From Porifericola rhodea (GTDB taxonomy: Bacteria; Bacteroidota; Bacteroidia; Cytophagales; Cyclobacteriaceae): a DNA stretch of 64,000 bases. Below the pieces are notes generated by a model. It had not been told where the DNA came from. It did not search any database and saw only the letters and a program-made list of their open reading frames with translations. Numbering within the stretch: the first letter of the stretch is position 1; every line of letters starts with the position of its first letter. The stretch lies in the NCBI RefSeq assembly GCF_030506305.1, contig NZ_CP119421.1:3612501-3676500 (forward strand), in the 5' to 3' direction. Of the stretch, positions 46,567 to 55,812 are shown piece by piece. The translations under genes and the position numbers were made by a program.

Positions 46567-47739
46567 ATGCAGTTTTCAGATATTAGCGGCCTGGATGAAA
46601 TTAAAGAAAGCCTGATACATTCGGCCCAGGATGGACATGTGGCTCACGCACAACTTTTTCTTGGTCCGGAGGGTAGCGCTAATCTGGCGATGGCACTTGC
46701 TTTTGCTACCTATCTTAATAGTCAGAGTGAGGGAAACCAGCATAGTGCTAGCCTAGAAAAGTTGAATAAATTTATACACCCCGATCTCCATTTTGTCTTT
46801 CCGGTAAGCGCTACCAAAAATATTTCTGGTAAAGATGTAGTGAGTGACAGCTATATAAAAGAGTGGCGCGGCTTTCTGGCAGAAAACCCTTACGGCAATC
46901 CGGTTGACTGGAGTACATTTTTTGGTGCAGAAAACAAGCAACTAAATATTTCTAAAGAAGAGAGTCGTAACATCATTCGTAAACTTTCCCTCAAATCCTT
47001 TGAAGGAAGATACAAAATCGTAATTCTCTGGATGCCGGAGATGCTGCACCCATCCGCAGCAAACGGGATATTAAAAATTCTAGAAGAGCCGCCCGAACAT
47101 ACGCTCTTTTTTCTGGTCGCAAACGACGTTGAAAAAATACTGCCTACCATACTTTCTCGTACCCAGATTGTAAATATCAGAGCTTTTACAGATGATGAGG
47201 TGGTACAACACCTCAGGGTACTGGAGGGGTTGGAAAATGCAGGGCCTGAAGACCAAAGAATGCAAAAGCTAAGACAGGTAGCTACGCTGGCAGATGGTAA
47301 CCTGAATCAGGCAATCAAATTAATGAGTGAGGTGGAAGAGGACAGTCATCAGCTTTTTAGAGAATGGATGAGGCTTTGCTACACACAGGATTATACCAAA
47401 CTGGTAGGTATGATGGATAAGATCCAGAAAATTGGCAAAGAAGCGCAAAAAGGCCTGATGCAATATGGACTGAGTATGATGCGAGAAACCTTGATGATAC
47501 TCGCTGCGAACGAAATTAGTGAAGGTCAGGAAGATGTAATTAGCCAGGAAAAAAGATTGATCAGAGTGCAGGGCGAAGAGCTAAAGTTCATTACTAACTT
47601 TAGCAAAGTAATGAGCTTTGATAAAGTAGAGCGTGTGTCGCAGCTTTTTACACAGGCATATTACCATATCATCAGAAACGCAAATCCTAAGATTGTATTT
47701 TTAGACGTTTCTCTTAAAATAGGTCAGACTTTACGTTAA
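46567..47739 (+). CDS. holB: DNA polymerase III delta-prime type clamp-loader subunit
   Basis: Component of the clamp loader that opens the sliding clamp. 390 residues. AAA+ features are degenerate, as usual for delta prime: the P-loop region reads LFLGPEGSANLAMALA (Lys absent), so no ATP hydrolysis is expected. The sensor-like ILSRTQIVNIRAF, which in delta prime follows the arginine-finger Ser-Arg-Cys position (here SRTQ), and LEEPPEHTLFFLVAND are present. No zinc-finger Cys set. Followed after 24 bases by hemC, probably one transcript. Confidence 0.88.
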   Translation: MQFSDISGLDEIKESLIHSAQDGHVAHAQLFLGPEGSANLAMALAFATYLNSQSEGNQHSASLEKLNKFIHPDLHFVFPVSATKNISGKDVVSDSYIKEWRGFLAENPYGNPVDWSTFFGAENKQLNISKEESRNIIRKLSLKSFEGRYKIVILWMPEMLHPSAANGILKILEEPPEHTLFFLVANDVEKILPTILSRTQIVNIRAFTDDEVVQHLRVLEGLENAGPEDQRMQKLRQVATLADGNLNQAIKLMSEVEEDSHQLFREWMRLCYTQDYTKLVGMMDKIQKIGKEAQKGLMQYGLSMMRETLMILAANEISEGQEDVISQEKRLIRVQGEELKFITNFSKVMSFDKVERVSQLFTQAYYHIIRNANPKIVFLDVSLKIGQTLR

Positions 47740-47763
47740 TATAAACACAGATAATAGATTCGT

Positions 47764-48693
47764 ATGAAGTTGAAAATAGGTACGAGAGGGAGCAAGCTAG
47801 CGCTATGGCAGGCATATTATGTCGCTGAAAAACTACAGCAGGGCGGAATAGATACAGAAATCGTAACCATAGAAACTAAAGGTGACAAAAAGCTGGATGT
47901 TACAATTGCTGCAATCGGTGAAAAAGGTGTTTTTACTCAGGAAATTGAGCAGCAACTTCTGAATAAAACGATAGACATAGCCGTACACAGTGCAAAAGAT
48001 ATGCAGTCTGAGTTACCTGAGGAGTTTGAACTTGTTGCTTTTACAGAACGTGAAAAAGTAAACGATGTGCTGGTAAGTCATCGGTCTCTTAACCTTGCCG
48101 ACAGCAGTAAAAGTTGGGTCATAGGCACTTCCTCAGCAAGAAGAAAGGCTCTGCTCAAACATTATTACCCTCATGTTTCTACTGTGGAAATTAGGGGCAA
48201 TTTGCAGACAAGAGTCTCAAAAATGGAGTCAGGCTTATGCGATGCCATGTTACTGGCTTATGCTGGCGTACATAGAATGGGATTTGAGGAAATGATTATT
48301 CACGAATTTGATATTCATGAATTTGTACCGGCTGTAGGGCAGGGAAGTGTTGCTGTAGAAGTACTAAAAGACATGGATTCAGCTACAAAAAGCAAAATTC
48401 AGGCGCTTGTAAACGATACAGATAGTAGCAAAAGATTGATTGCAGAGCGCTCTTTCTTAAAAACGCTCAGAGGTGGTTGTAGTATCCCCGTCTTTGCACT
48501 GGCAAACCTTAAAGGTAGCGAAATTACAATTGAAGGAGGTATCATCAGCTTAGATGGTAAACAACTTATTAACGATACCATAGTGGGCAATGCTGAAGAT
48601 GGAGCAGCATTGGGTAAACAATTGGCACAAAATTTACTATCTAATGGTGGGGATATACTTCTTGAAAAAATTAAAAAACAGATGAATAATTAG
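47764..48693 (+). CDS. hemC: Porphobilinogen deaminase (hydroxymethylbilane synthase)
   Basis: Polymerises four porphobilinogen units into hydroxymethylbilane for heme and related tetrapyrroles. 309 residues. KIGTRGSKLALWQA at the start, the catalytic Asp region in HSAKDMQSELP, TSSARRKALL, EIRGNLQTRVSKM, and the cofactor-attaching Cys in LRGGCSIPVFA. All key residues are intact. hemA is 29 kb away at 17495, so heme genes are dispersed. Confidence 0.97.
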   Translation: MKLKIGTRGSKLALWQAYYVAEKLQQGGIDTEIVTIETKGDKKLDVTIAAIGEKGVFTQEIEQQLLNKTIDIAVHSAKDMQSELPEEFELVAFTEREKVNDVLVSHRSLNLADSSKSWVIGTSSARRKALLKHYYPHVSTVEIRGNLQTRVSKMESGLCDAMLLAYAGVHRMGFEEMIIHEFDIHEFVPAVGQGSVAVEVLKDMDSATKSKIQALVNDTDSSKRLIAERSFLKTLRGGCSIPVFALANLKGSEITIEGGIISLDGKQLINDTIVGNAEDGAALGKQLAQNLLSNGGDILLEKIKKQMNN

Positions 48694-48729
48694 TAAGTTA
48701 GCATCTTGAATAATTCATATATCATATAC

Positions 48730-49584
48730 ATGAAGAAAATAAGCCTGATCTATTTTTTAAGCTTATTGGCACTAAGCACAGCTTGCAGTACTGAAAAAGA
48801 ATATTTGGTTACCTTCCATACCGCGTACGGAGACATGCAGGCGGTTCTTTACGATGCTACTCCCGAACACAAAGAAAACTTCATAGAACTTGCTCAAAGT
48901 GGAAAATATGATAGTACTATTTTTCATAGGGTGATTGAGGATTTTATGGTGCAAGGTGGAGATTTGAGTACTGCTCCTCATTACAATCCTGAGGAGGACT
49001 CAGTGGATTATACCATACCGGCTGAGTTTGTAGATACCCTCTTTCATAAGAAAGGTGCTCTGGCGGCCGCTCGTCAGGGAGATCAGGTAAATCCTGAAAG
49101 AGCTTCCAGTGGCAGCCAGTTTTATATTGTACAGGGTATCGTCTATTCTGAAGATGAACTTCTGACAGATATGAACAAACTGGCAGAAGGGATAAGAAAG
49201 CTGCTGCAGAATGATGGTTATGAAGATCTTGGTCAGGAGCTAATGAATTTATATCAAAGCGGTGATATGAAGGCTTATACAGATAAAATGGTATCGCTTA
49301 AACCGGTAGTAGAAGAAGAGTTGAATATTGAAGTAGACCGTAAATATCCTAAAGAAAGACTACAGGCCTATACTACGATTGGAGGTACTCCTCATCTGGA
49401 CGATACTTACACTGTATTTGGTGAGGTTATTGATGGTTTAGAAGTAATTGACTCTATTGCGGCTCAGCCTACTGGTGCGATGGATAAGCCAAATAGAAAC
49501 ATCTACCTCAGCGTTGATGTTAAAGAAGTATCCAAGAAGGAAATTACAAAGAAATTCGGTTATCATTTTCCTGCTGAAGAATAA
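48730..49584 (+). CDS. Cyclophilin-type peptidyl-prolyl isomerase, lipoprotein
   Basis: Folding helper in the periplasm. ATG at 48730 chosen (284 residues) because it begins a lipoprotein signal MKKISLIYFLSLLALSTACS (Cys19); the upstream in-frame start is not ATG. Cyclophilin core split in two: VTFHTAYGDMQAVLYD, FHRVIEDFMVQGGD with the catalytic Arg, then ASSGSQFYIVQG, and YTVFGEVIDGLEVIDSIA after an insertion of about 75 residues (about 155-225) that includes a helical, charged stretch. The insertion is typical of this Bacteroidota subgroup, role unknown. Likely cotranscribed with hemC and the next SDR gene. Confidence 0.9.
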   Translation: MKKISLIYFLSLLALSTACSTEKEYLVTFHTAYGDMQAVLYDATPEHKENFIELAQSGKYDSTIFHRVIEDFMVQGGDLSTAPHYNPEEDSVDYTIPAEFVDTLFHKKGALAAARQGDQVNPERASSGSQFYIVQGIVYSEDELLTDMNKLAEGIRKLLQNDGYEDLGQELMNLYQSGDMKAYTDKMVSLKPVVEEELNIEVDRKYPKERLQAYTTIGGTPHLDDTYTVFGEVIDGLEVIDSIAAQPTGAMDKPNRNIYLSVDVKEVSKKEITKKFGYHFPAEE

Positions 49585-49605
49585 CATTTAAATCTAGTTC
49601 ACACT

Positions 49606-50529
49606 ATGAAGATCCTGATTACAGGTGCTAACGGATTGTTGGGGCAAAAACTTATAGCTCTGCTTTCACACGAGAAAGATATAGAAGTAGTAGCTACTTC
49701 AAGAGGAAAGAATGTGAATTATTATGATTTGCCTGACTACCATTTTCGCTCTTTAGATATTACTAATCGTGAGCAGGTAAATGAGGTAATTGCTGATGAG
49801 AAGCCAGACGTTATAGTGCATACCGCGGCTATGACTAATGTAGATGCCTGTGAACAGAACCAGAATGCTTGCTGGCAGGTAAATGTGGTGGCTGTAGAAT
49901 GGTTGTTGGAAGCAGCTAAAAAGCAGAATGCTTTTTTTGTACATCTTTCAACAGACTTTGTTTTTTCAGGAGAAAGAGGTCCTCTGGATGAAACTGCCGC
50001 TCCCGCTCCGGTCAATTATTATGGCAAATCTAAAACTGAGGCCGAACTGCTGGTTCAGCAAAGCGATGTTAAGCATGCGATTGTGCGTACGGCATTGGTA
50101 TACGGTATTGCACCTTCAATGAGCCGTAGTAATATTGTTCTTTGGGTAAAAGAAAGTTTGGAAAATGGTAAAAAAATAAAAGTAGTAGACGATCAGTTTC
50201 GTACGCCAACTTTAGCCGAAGACCTGGCACAGGGCTGCTGGCTGATTGCAAAAAAGCAGGCTGAAGGTATTTTCCATATTTCAGATGAAGAGGTATATAC
50301 TCCTTACGAAATGGCCGTACTGGTAGGAGAACATTTTAACCTGAATGTTTCTCTGATTAGCAGAACAGACTCCACAGAATTTAAGCAGCCTGCAAGGCGT
50401 CCGCCTAAGACCGGATTCATTATAGAAAAAGCTAAAAAAGAGCTCGGCTATCAGCCACATACTTTCCAACAGGGATTAGCTTTTATGGAAAAACATTTAA
50501 AAAAAATTGAAAAAATCCCCGTTCCGTAG
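49606..50529 (+). CDS. RmlD-like dTDP-4-dehydrorhamnose reductase family protein
   Basis: SDR oxidoreductase of 307 residues. N-terminal GANGLLGQKL NAD(P)-binding turn, HTAAMTNVDACEQN, LSTDFVFSGERGPLDE, and the Ser-Tyr-Lys site in APVNYYGKSKTEAE. Typical of enzymes reducing dTDP-4-keto-rhamnose, but no rhamnose operon partners (RmlABC) are next to it, so another sugar nucleotide is possible. Terminated by a hairpin 75 bases after the stop. Confidence 0.85.
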   Translation: MKILITGANGLLGQKLIALLSHEKDIEVVATSRGKNVNYYDLPDYHFRSLDITNREQVNEVIADEKPDVIVHTAAMTNVDACEQNQNACWQVNVVAVEWLLEAAKKQNAFFVHLSTDFVFSGERGPLDETAAPAPVNYYGKSKTEAELLVQQSDVKHAIVRTALVYGIAPSMSRSNIVLWVKESLENGKKIKVVDDQFRTPTLAEDLAQGCWLIAKKQAEGIFHISDEEVYTPYEMAVLVGEHFNLNVSLISRTDSTEFKQPARRPPKTGFIIEKAKKELGYQPHTFQQGLAFMEKHLKKIEKIPVP

Positions 50530-50604
50530 TTTACTTGCGAACGCTTAGGCTTTTGCTTTATACAAATAATCATTAGCTTATATTTAATATTTACCCTAAT
50601 TTGT

Positions 50605-50640
50605 AGGTGCTTTATCTAAAATGAAGCACCTTTATTTTGT
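50605..50640 (+). terminator. Terminator after the RmlD-like gene
   Basis: AGGTGCTT (50605-50612) / AAGCACCT (50624-50631), then TTATTTTG. Confidence 0.75.
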
Positions 50641-50682
50641 TTACACCAATCCTAATTTATCATTAAGTCCAAGAATCGAATT

Positions 50683-52212
50683 ATGCGTAAGCCTCTACTA
50701 CTTTGTTTGGCGTTGATGGTTGGAAGTCTTCCTGCACTTGCGCAGTCTCAGGATACAGCAGAAAAAACCGTTGACCAAATGATCAACGAGCTTTTTGATC
50801 CGGCAGCCAATTTTGTCTTCTCTATCATCTTCTATCCTATTTTTACTGTCAAAGGTGTTGAAGTTCCCTTTATTCTCCTTTGGCTGATTTCCGGAGCTAT
50901 CATTTTCACCTTCTACCTAAACTTCATCAATATAAGAGGCTTTGGTACGGCACTGGATATTATTAAAGGTAAATATACACACGAGGGAGACCCGGGAGAG
51001 GTGACACACTTTCAAGCACTTACAGCAGCACTTTCGGGCACAGTAGGTTTAGGCAATATCGCAAGTGTGGCCGTGGCTATTGCAACCGGCGGACCCGGAG
51101 CTACTTTCTGGATGATTCTGTTCGGTCTGTTTAGCATGTCATCTAAGTTTATGGAGTGTTCATTAGCCGTAAAATTTCGTGATGAGCATGCCGATGGATC
51201 TGTTTCCGGTGGTCCCATGTATTATCTACGAAAAGGACTAGCTGGCAAGGGTATGGGGCGTTTAGGTGCCTTCCTTGCTAGCTTTTTTGCTATTATGGCT
51301 ATAGGCGCCTCATTCGGTGGTGGAAATATGTTTCAGGTCAATCAGGCGGCTCAGCAGTTTGTAGTAATCACCGGTGGGCAGGATACCCTGATAGGCCAGA
51401 ATACCTGGATTTTTGGTTTAATAATGGCTGTACTGGTAGCGGTAGTAATTATTGGAGGTATCAAAAGTATTGCTCAGGTTACCGAACGTATAGTACCCTT
51501 CATGACTATCTTCTACGTAGTTTCAGCGATCATTGTAATCGTAACAAACATTGATCAGGTACCAGACGCATTTGCTACTATTGTTAATGGGGCAATCAAT
51601 GGTGAGGCTCTGGGGGGCGGACTTATAGGAACGTTAATTACCGGAATGAGAAGAGCAACGTTTTCTAACGAAGCGGGAGTGGGCTCTGCGGCTATTGCGC
51701 ACTCAGCCGTAAAAACCAGCGAACCTGTAACAGAGGGCTTTGTAGCTTCTTTGGAGCCTTTTGTAGATACGGTTATCGTGTGTACCATGACGGCTCTGGT
51801 AATCGTGATTTCTGGTGCTTATAAAGGACAGGATGCCAGCGAAGGAATAACCCTTACCTCTGAAGCTTTTGCTTCTGTAATTGACTGGTTTCCTTATATG
51901 CTTTCGATTGCGGTTATCTTATTTGCTTTTTCAACAATGATCTCCTGGTCATATTATGGCCTTAAGTCATGGACTTATGTTTTTGGTAAGAGCAATGTAT
52001 CAATTACTTCTTACAAAGTGCTATTCTGCTTTTTTATCGTTGTAGGAGCATCTGTTAGTCTAAGCGGCGTAATTAACTTCTCAGACGGAATGCTCTTCGC
52101 TATGTCACTACCAAATATTCTGGGCTGTTATATATTAGCGCCTATCGTTAAAAAAGATATGCAGTCTTTCCTTACCAGAATTAAAAAAGGGAAGATAGAA
52201 GTGTACGATTAA
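50683..52212 (+). CDS. Sodium/alanine symporter, AGCS family
   Basis: Inner-membrane carrier taking up alanine or glycine with sodium ions. 509 residues; unusual for the family in starting with a signal-like segment ending LAQSQ before the first core helix, which is common in Bacteroidota copies. About ten further hydrophobic segments; signature stretches ALSGTVGLGNIASVAVA, GGPGATFWMILFGLF and the GMRRATFSNEAGVGSAAIAHSA motif are present. Ends two bases from the stop of the converging WG-repeat gene, with no terminator between them. Confidence 0.92.
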   Translation: MRKPLLLCLALMVGSLPALAQSQDTAEKTVDQMINELFDPAANFVFSIIFYPIFTVKGVEVPFILLWLISGAIIFTFYLNFINIRGFGTALDIIKGKYTHEGDPGEVTHFQALTAALSGTVGLGNIASVAVAIATGGPGATFWMILFGLFSMSSKFMECSLAVKFRDEHADGSVSGGPMYYLRKGLAGKGMGRLGAFLASFFAIMAIGASFGGGNMFQVNQAAQQFVVITGGQDTLIGQNTWIFGLIMAVLVAVVIIGGIKSIAQVTERIVPFMTIFYVVSAIIVIVTNIDQVPDAFATIVNGAINGEALGGGLIGTLITGMRRATFSNEAGVGSAAIAHSAVKTSEPVTEGFVASLEPFVDTVIVCTMTALVIVISGAYKGQDASEGITLTSEAFASVIDWFPYMLSIAVILFAFSTMISWSYYGLKSWTYVFGKSNVSITSYKVLFCFFIVVGASVSLSGVINFSDGMLFAMSLPNILGCYILAPIVKKDMQSFLTRIKKGKIEVYD

Positions 52213-52214
52213 AC

Positions 52215-55097
52215 CTAATCTTCGCAGAAGACCAAATCGTATTGTTCCTGAGTAAGTGCCTGGCGTTTGATGATATTACCTTGTTTGTCCAGATGGATTA
52301 CAATATATAGATCAGCCTCAGGCACATACTTTTCCGAGTAATAAATACTATTAACATCTTTCAGGCTACCAAACAGTCTGATGTCATCATAAGTAGGAGA
52401 GAGTAGCTCTCCTTTTTTGTTGCTTAATACACCGTATCCGCTTTTCTTATAGATCTTCAATACTGCCTCCTCTTCGGTCTTTTCTATGACCTCAAAGTCT
52501 AGTATTTCGCTATAGCGTTCATACTCCTTCTCTTTATCAAATTGCTCTTTACGTGAAAAAGAAATGATAGACCATTCCTCATCTACTCTTACCAGAGCTG
52601 ATGTATCATTCCAGTAGTGGATTGCATCATACGCAAAATCCGTTAGCTCTATATTGTTCTGATTGATGATGCCCAGGCTACCTTTTTGCTTGGCAATAAA
52701 CAGCTCTGTAGTAGTAGAGTCTTGCTGGTGAAATATAGGCTGACCGTAAGGTTGTAGTACGGCCTCATAGCGTGGAGAGATAAGTGTTTTGCTGTCTACC
52801 CTATAAGTGCCAAACTTCCGGTTCTGGAATAGCGCTACGGTATTGTCTTTAAAATTACTGATGCTTTGGTAGCGTGAAGGCACTAGCTCATTCCCCAAAC
52901 TGTCAATCAGCCCCTTATTTCTTCTTTCTTCAACAACAAATAGTCCCTGAGGCATGAGTTGAACATCAGAAAAAGAACCTTCAAGCACTCTTTTTCCATA
53001 CGCATTCCATACCTCTTTAGGCCCGGAGCGGGGTGCTATTAAAAGATATTCTTCAGATGTTCTGCTAAGCGTATGTGTTTGTTTGAGTAAGAGAAAGTTA
53101 ATACGTTCTGGTGATACTAAGGATAGTAGCCCCCCACCTTTAAATTTAACTTTTACACTATCGCTGGCATTTTCATGCTCTTCAAAAAGCAGAGCAAAAC
53201 TTTCGCCTACCAGCTTAACGGAATCATACAAGGTGCCTTCCTGAGCTAGCTGAAAATCGAAGAAATGAAAGCCTTTATTATCTTGTAAAGCCAGCCATCT
53301 GTCATTAAAGTATGCTTTTTCGTAAGTGTTTTCAGGCGTGTTGTTTTGCTTATCATAAATATAGTATACAGCCTGAGTGGTGTTAAACAGACTATCGTTT
53401 CTAACAAAAGTTTTGCTTTTATTTCTTTTTAGTAACCATTTTTGATTTTGTGGATCACTATCATTGATAATGCGTATAATGTTATGATCCTCCAGAGGAA
53501 CCTCGGTTTCCAGATTGAAATTTATAGCAGTTTCATACTTATCTGTATAGGCCACAATATGACGATTGTCTATCAGTGCCACATCTTCGTACAAAAATGA
53601 CAGCTCAAGAGGCTTCTGGTTGGCGGCTTCAATAATTTTGTCTCTGCTGCTTACCGCCATTTTACCGTTTTTCGTTAATACGATAAAGTGACCATAGTCT
53701 TCAATTTCTTCATATTCCGTACTCAACAACTCTTTTCCTGTTAAACTGATGAGGCCCCATTGAGCATTCTCTTGTATTTTAATAAACTGAAACTGCCCCG
53801 TCTCATAAGCTGAGTTTTCCTCAGACATAGTTTTAACAAAGGAAAGGGTGTCTAAAGTAAATTCTCCTGAGGCAGGATAAATGCTGGTGCCTGACTGATG
53901 CATAAGACGGTATTTTCCTGCTTCGTTTTGCAGAAGCATCAGGCCAGAAGGCAGTAAATAATGCTTTTGGGTATACAAACTTCCTGCTCCATCAGTATTG
54001 ATGGCTGCCAGCTGATACTGATGTATGAGCTGAGCATCTTTTGTCAGTATTGAGTGTATCAGACTATCATTTTCTTTTTTTGCGAGGTGAATAACTTCAT
54101 CCTGCACGCCTTCGCATAGGTATTGAGGAGGAATAAAGTCATACGCTTTAGGGATGACAAACTCGGCTTCCTTATTTAACAAACCATAGTGTTGATTTTC
54201 AAAGATAGGGGCGAGAATATGTTGAGCCACCGCATATGCTTCTTTTAAAGAATCTATTAAGGGCAGGTCTTGGTAGTTCTGAAAAAATGCTTCAGCTGAA
54301 TGTTTTTCTTTGTACTGATGATAGAGTAGGTTAAGGGCTAATGCAGCATGAGGGCTATTGGGGTAACTGTTAATAAAATCTGCATACGACTGAAAAGAAT
54401 TAGAGGCTGTACTTATTTGTAAGATGTATTCTTCAGCCTGGCTACGAAAAGGGGAGTCTGGAAATGCATTCAAAAAACTCAGATAGCTTTGTAAATCGCC
54501 AGTGCGGGTTGTCACACGAAATGCCAGGGTATTGTAGCGTTCCTGAGCCAGGGCGTATTCCTCTGCATTTGGGTATGCCTCCATAAAGCTTTTATAAGCC
54601 TCATAGGTATCCATTTCAGAAGCGGCCTGATAAGCTAACTGATTTCTTAGTTTCGTTGCTTCAGTAGTCTGCTGAGCTTTTGTGTGTGTATCCAGAAAAT
54701 CCTGATAAGCCTGTACGGTATGAATTTCTTGAGCCCTCTGAAATGCAAGGCTGTCGTTTCGTTCTTTTTGCAAGAGAAGGCTTACACTATCCAGACCTAA
54801 TGATGCCTGTAGCTTTTCTCTGTTTTTGAGATCTGTTTTTTCAAAATCCAGTATCGCTTGGTTAATGAAGAAAAATGAAGAATCTATATTGTATGCATAG
54901 AATGCAGTATCTGTATACAACAGAGAATAGACATAGTAAGTGTCAGCATTGAGAGAGTCTTTAGCTATTTGCTTATCCAGTTTAGCTTGAGCAGCCTGGT
55001 ACTTTTGTTTGTTAATGAGACTAAGAGCCTGTTTGCTGCTGTTGCAGGAGTAAAACAGAAAAAATATAAAAGGGACAAGGAGTAGTTTTTTCTTCAT
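52215..55097 (-). CDS. Large WG-repeat lipoprotein
   Basis: 960 residues from the ATG at 55097 (an in-frame start six bases earlier is not favoured). Lipoprotein signal MKKKLLLVPFIFFLFYSC (Cys18). Residues about 20-270 are helical and repeat-like (TPR-type; ALSLINKQKYQAAQAKLD, then repeated A-x-Y-x2-F-L/I-x2-Y/F-P units). From about 300 the protein contains beta-rich WG repeats, for example YGLLNKEAEFVIPKAYDFI, WGLISLTGKELLSTEYEEI and YGVLSNKKGELLSPTYDDI, which form a propeller-like structure. No enzyme motif. Probably outer-membrane anchored and protein-binding; role unknown. TAG stop, two bases from the converging symporter gene. Confidence 0.88.
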   Translation of the reverse strand: MKKKLLLVPFIFFLFYSCNSSKQALSLINKQKYQAAQAKLDKQIAKDSLNADTYYVYSLLYTDTAFYAYNIDSSFFFINQAILDFEKTDLKNREKLQASLGLDSVSLLLQKERNDSLAFQRAQEIHTVQAYQDFLDTHTKAQQTTEATKLRNQLAYQAASEMDTYEAYKSFMEAYPNAEEYALAQERYNTLAFRVTTRTGDLQSYLSFLNAFPDSPFRSQAEEYILQISTASNSFQSYADFINSYPNSPHAALALNLLYHQYKEKHSAEAFFQNYQDLPLIDSLKEAYAVAQHILAPIFENQHYGLLNKEAEFVIPKAYDFIPPQYLCEGVQDEVIHLAKKENDSLIHSILTKDAQLIHQYQLAAINTDGAGSLYTQKHYLLPSGLMLLQNEAGKYRLMHQSGTSIYPASGEFTLDTLSFVKTMSEENSAYETGQFQFIKIQENAQWGLISLTGKELLSTEYEEIEDYGHFIVLTKNGKMAVSSRDKIIEAANQKPLELSFLYEDVALIDNRHIVAYTDKYETAINFNLETEVPLEDHNIIRIINDSDPQNQKWLLKRNKSKTFVRNDSLFNTTQAVYYIYDKQNNTPENTYEKAYFNDRWLALQDNKGFHFFDFQLAQEGTLYDSVKLVGESFALLFEEHENASDSVKVKFKGGGLLSLVSPERINFLLLKQTHTLSRTSEEYLLIAPRSGPKEVWNAYGKRVLEGSFSDVQLMPQGLFVVEERRNKGLIDSLGNELVPSRYQSISNFKDNTVALFQNRKFGTYRVDSKTLISPRYEAVLQPYGQPIFHQQDSTTTELFIAKQKGSLGIINQNNIELTDFAYDAIHYWNDTSALVRVDEEWSIISFSRKEQFDKEKEYERYSEILDFEVIEKTEEEAVLKIYKKSGYGVLSNKKGELLSPTYDDIRLFGSLKDVNSIYYSEKYVPEADLYIVIHLDKQGNIIKRQALTQEQYDLVFCED

Positions 55098-55201
55098 GTA
55101 CATCAGTCAAATTTGCTACAATATCGGAAAAAAAGATGAGCAATAATTTTACCGAAAAAAGGCGTTTGGGCTTAAGAAAATTCATAAGTTAATGATAAAG
55201 G

Positions 55202-55232
55202 TTTGGCAAATCTGAGGAAAAGCTTATCTTTG
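55202..55232 (+). promoter_or_regulatory. Promoter of tRNA-Pro
   Basis: TTTG (55202-55205), 19-base spacer, TATCTTTG (55225-55232). Both boxes are exact. Transcription should start near 55239, 36 bases before the tRNA. Confidence 0.85.
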
Positions 55233-55274
55233 CAACTCCAAAAATCAACAGGCTGTTTATCAGTCAGGATTTGG

Positions 55275-55349
55275 CGGGATGTAGCGCAGCCCGGTTAGCG
55301 CACCACGTTAGGGACGTGGGGGTCGCTGGTTCGAATCCAGTCATCCCGA
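55275..55349 (+). tRNA. tRNA-Pro, anticodon AGG
   Basis: Folds as a standard cloverleaf. Acceptor CGGGATG / CATCCCG (55275-55281 / 55342-55348), D stem GCGC/GCGC, anticodon stem CCACG/CGTGG (55303-55307 / 55315-55319), T stem GCTGG/CCAGT. The C1-G72 pair and discriminator A73 are proline identity elements. The seven-base loop TTAGGGA (55308-55314) places AGG at 55310-55312, with G37 as in other proline tRNAs. CCA is not encoded. A at position 34 is uncommon for a bacterial proline tRNA. Confidence 0.93.
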
Positions 55350-55368
55350 CACAATTTAAAGATTCCGC

Positions 55369-55407
55369 AAACCCCTTAAATCTCATGATTTAAGGGGTTT
55401 TGTTTTT
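55369..55407 (+). terminator. Terminator after tRNA-Pro
   Basis: Perfect 13-bp stem AAACCCCTTAAAT (55369-55381) / ATTTAAGGGGTTT (55388-55400), 6-base loop, then TGTTTTT. Confidence 0.92.
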
Positions 55408-55579
55408 AACTCCCTTCCTATACCTTCTTATCACTTCAATTTGTCAGTACATTAATCAGTTCTCAATTTTTATCTATTGTTTAGGATTTATATTGCCATT
55501 CCGCACTATTAGCTTTAAATGCCCCATTTAATCTATACTACTCGGATTTCTTTACTTCATAAAAAGTTAATCTAGGATG

Positions 55580-55625
55580 TTTGCATATAGATATTTTATT
55601 ATCGTAATATTGCAATGAGACAATG
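55580..55625 (+). promoter_or_regulatory. Predicted promoter overlapping operator-like repeat, copy 1
   Basis: TTTG (55580-55583), 21-base spacer, TAATATTG (55605-55612, one mismatch to TAnnTTTG). The -7 box lies inside an imperfect palindrome ATCGTAATATTGCAAT (55601-55616), 12 of 16 positions symmetric, as expected for a repressor site that blocks polymerase. ArsR/SmtB repressors bind dyads of this AT-rich kind. Confidence 0.5.
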
Positions 55626-55787
55626 AGATTCTACTTGCAAGTTGCAAAAGAGCTAAGCTTGCTAGTAACATAGACGTATACCCTGGTTGAATTACTTGAT
55701 ATCTCTCGGTAATACAGATTTTACCGTGGCACAAATCAAGGTTGTTGGAAGGATGGAAAATTGATCTGAAAAAGCTAAATTAATTTG

Positions 55788-55812
55788 ATCGTAATATTGC
55801 AATAAAACAATG
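55788..55812 (+). repeat. Operator-like direct repeat, copy 2
   Basis: Matches copy 1 (55601-55625) in 23 of 25 positions, including the dyad and the ACAATG at the end; differences are at two positions (GAG versus AAA context). The distance between the copies is 187 bases. This copy lacks a TTTG at the proper -33 distance. Confidence 0.6.
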
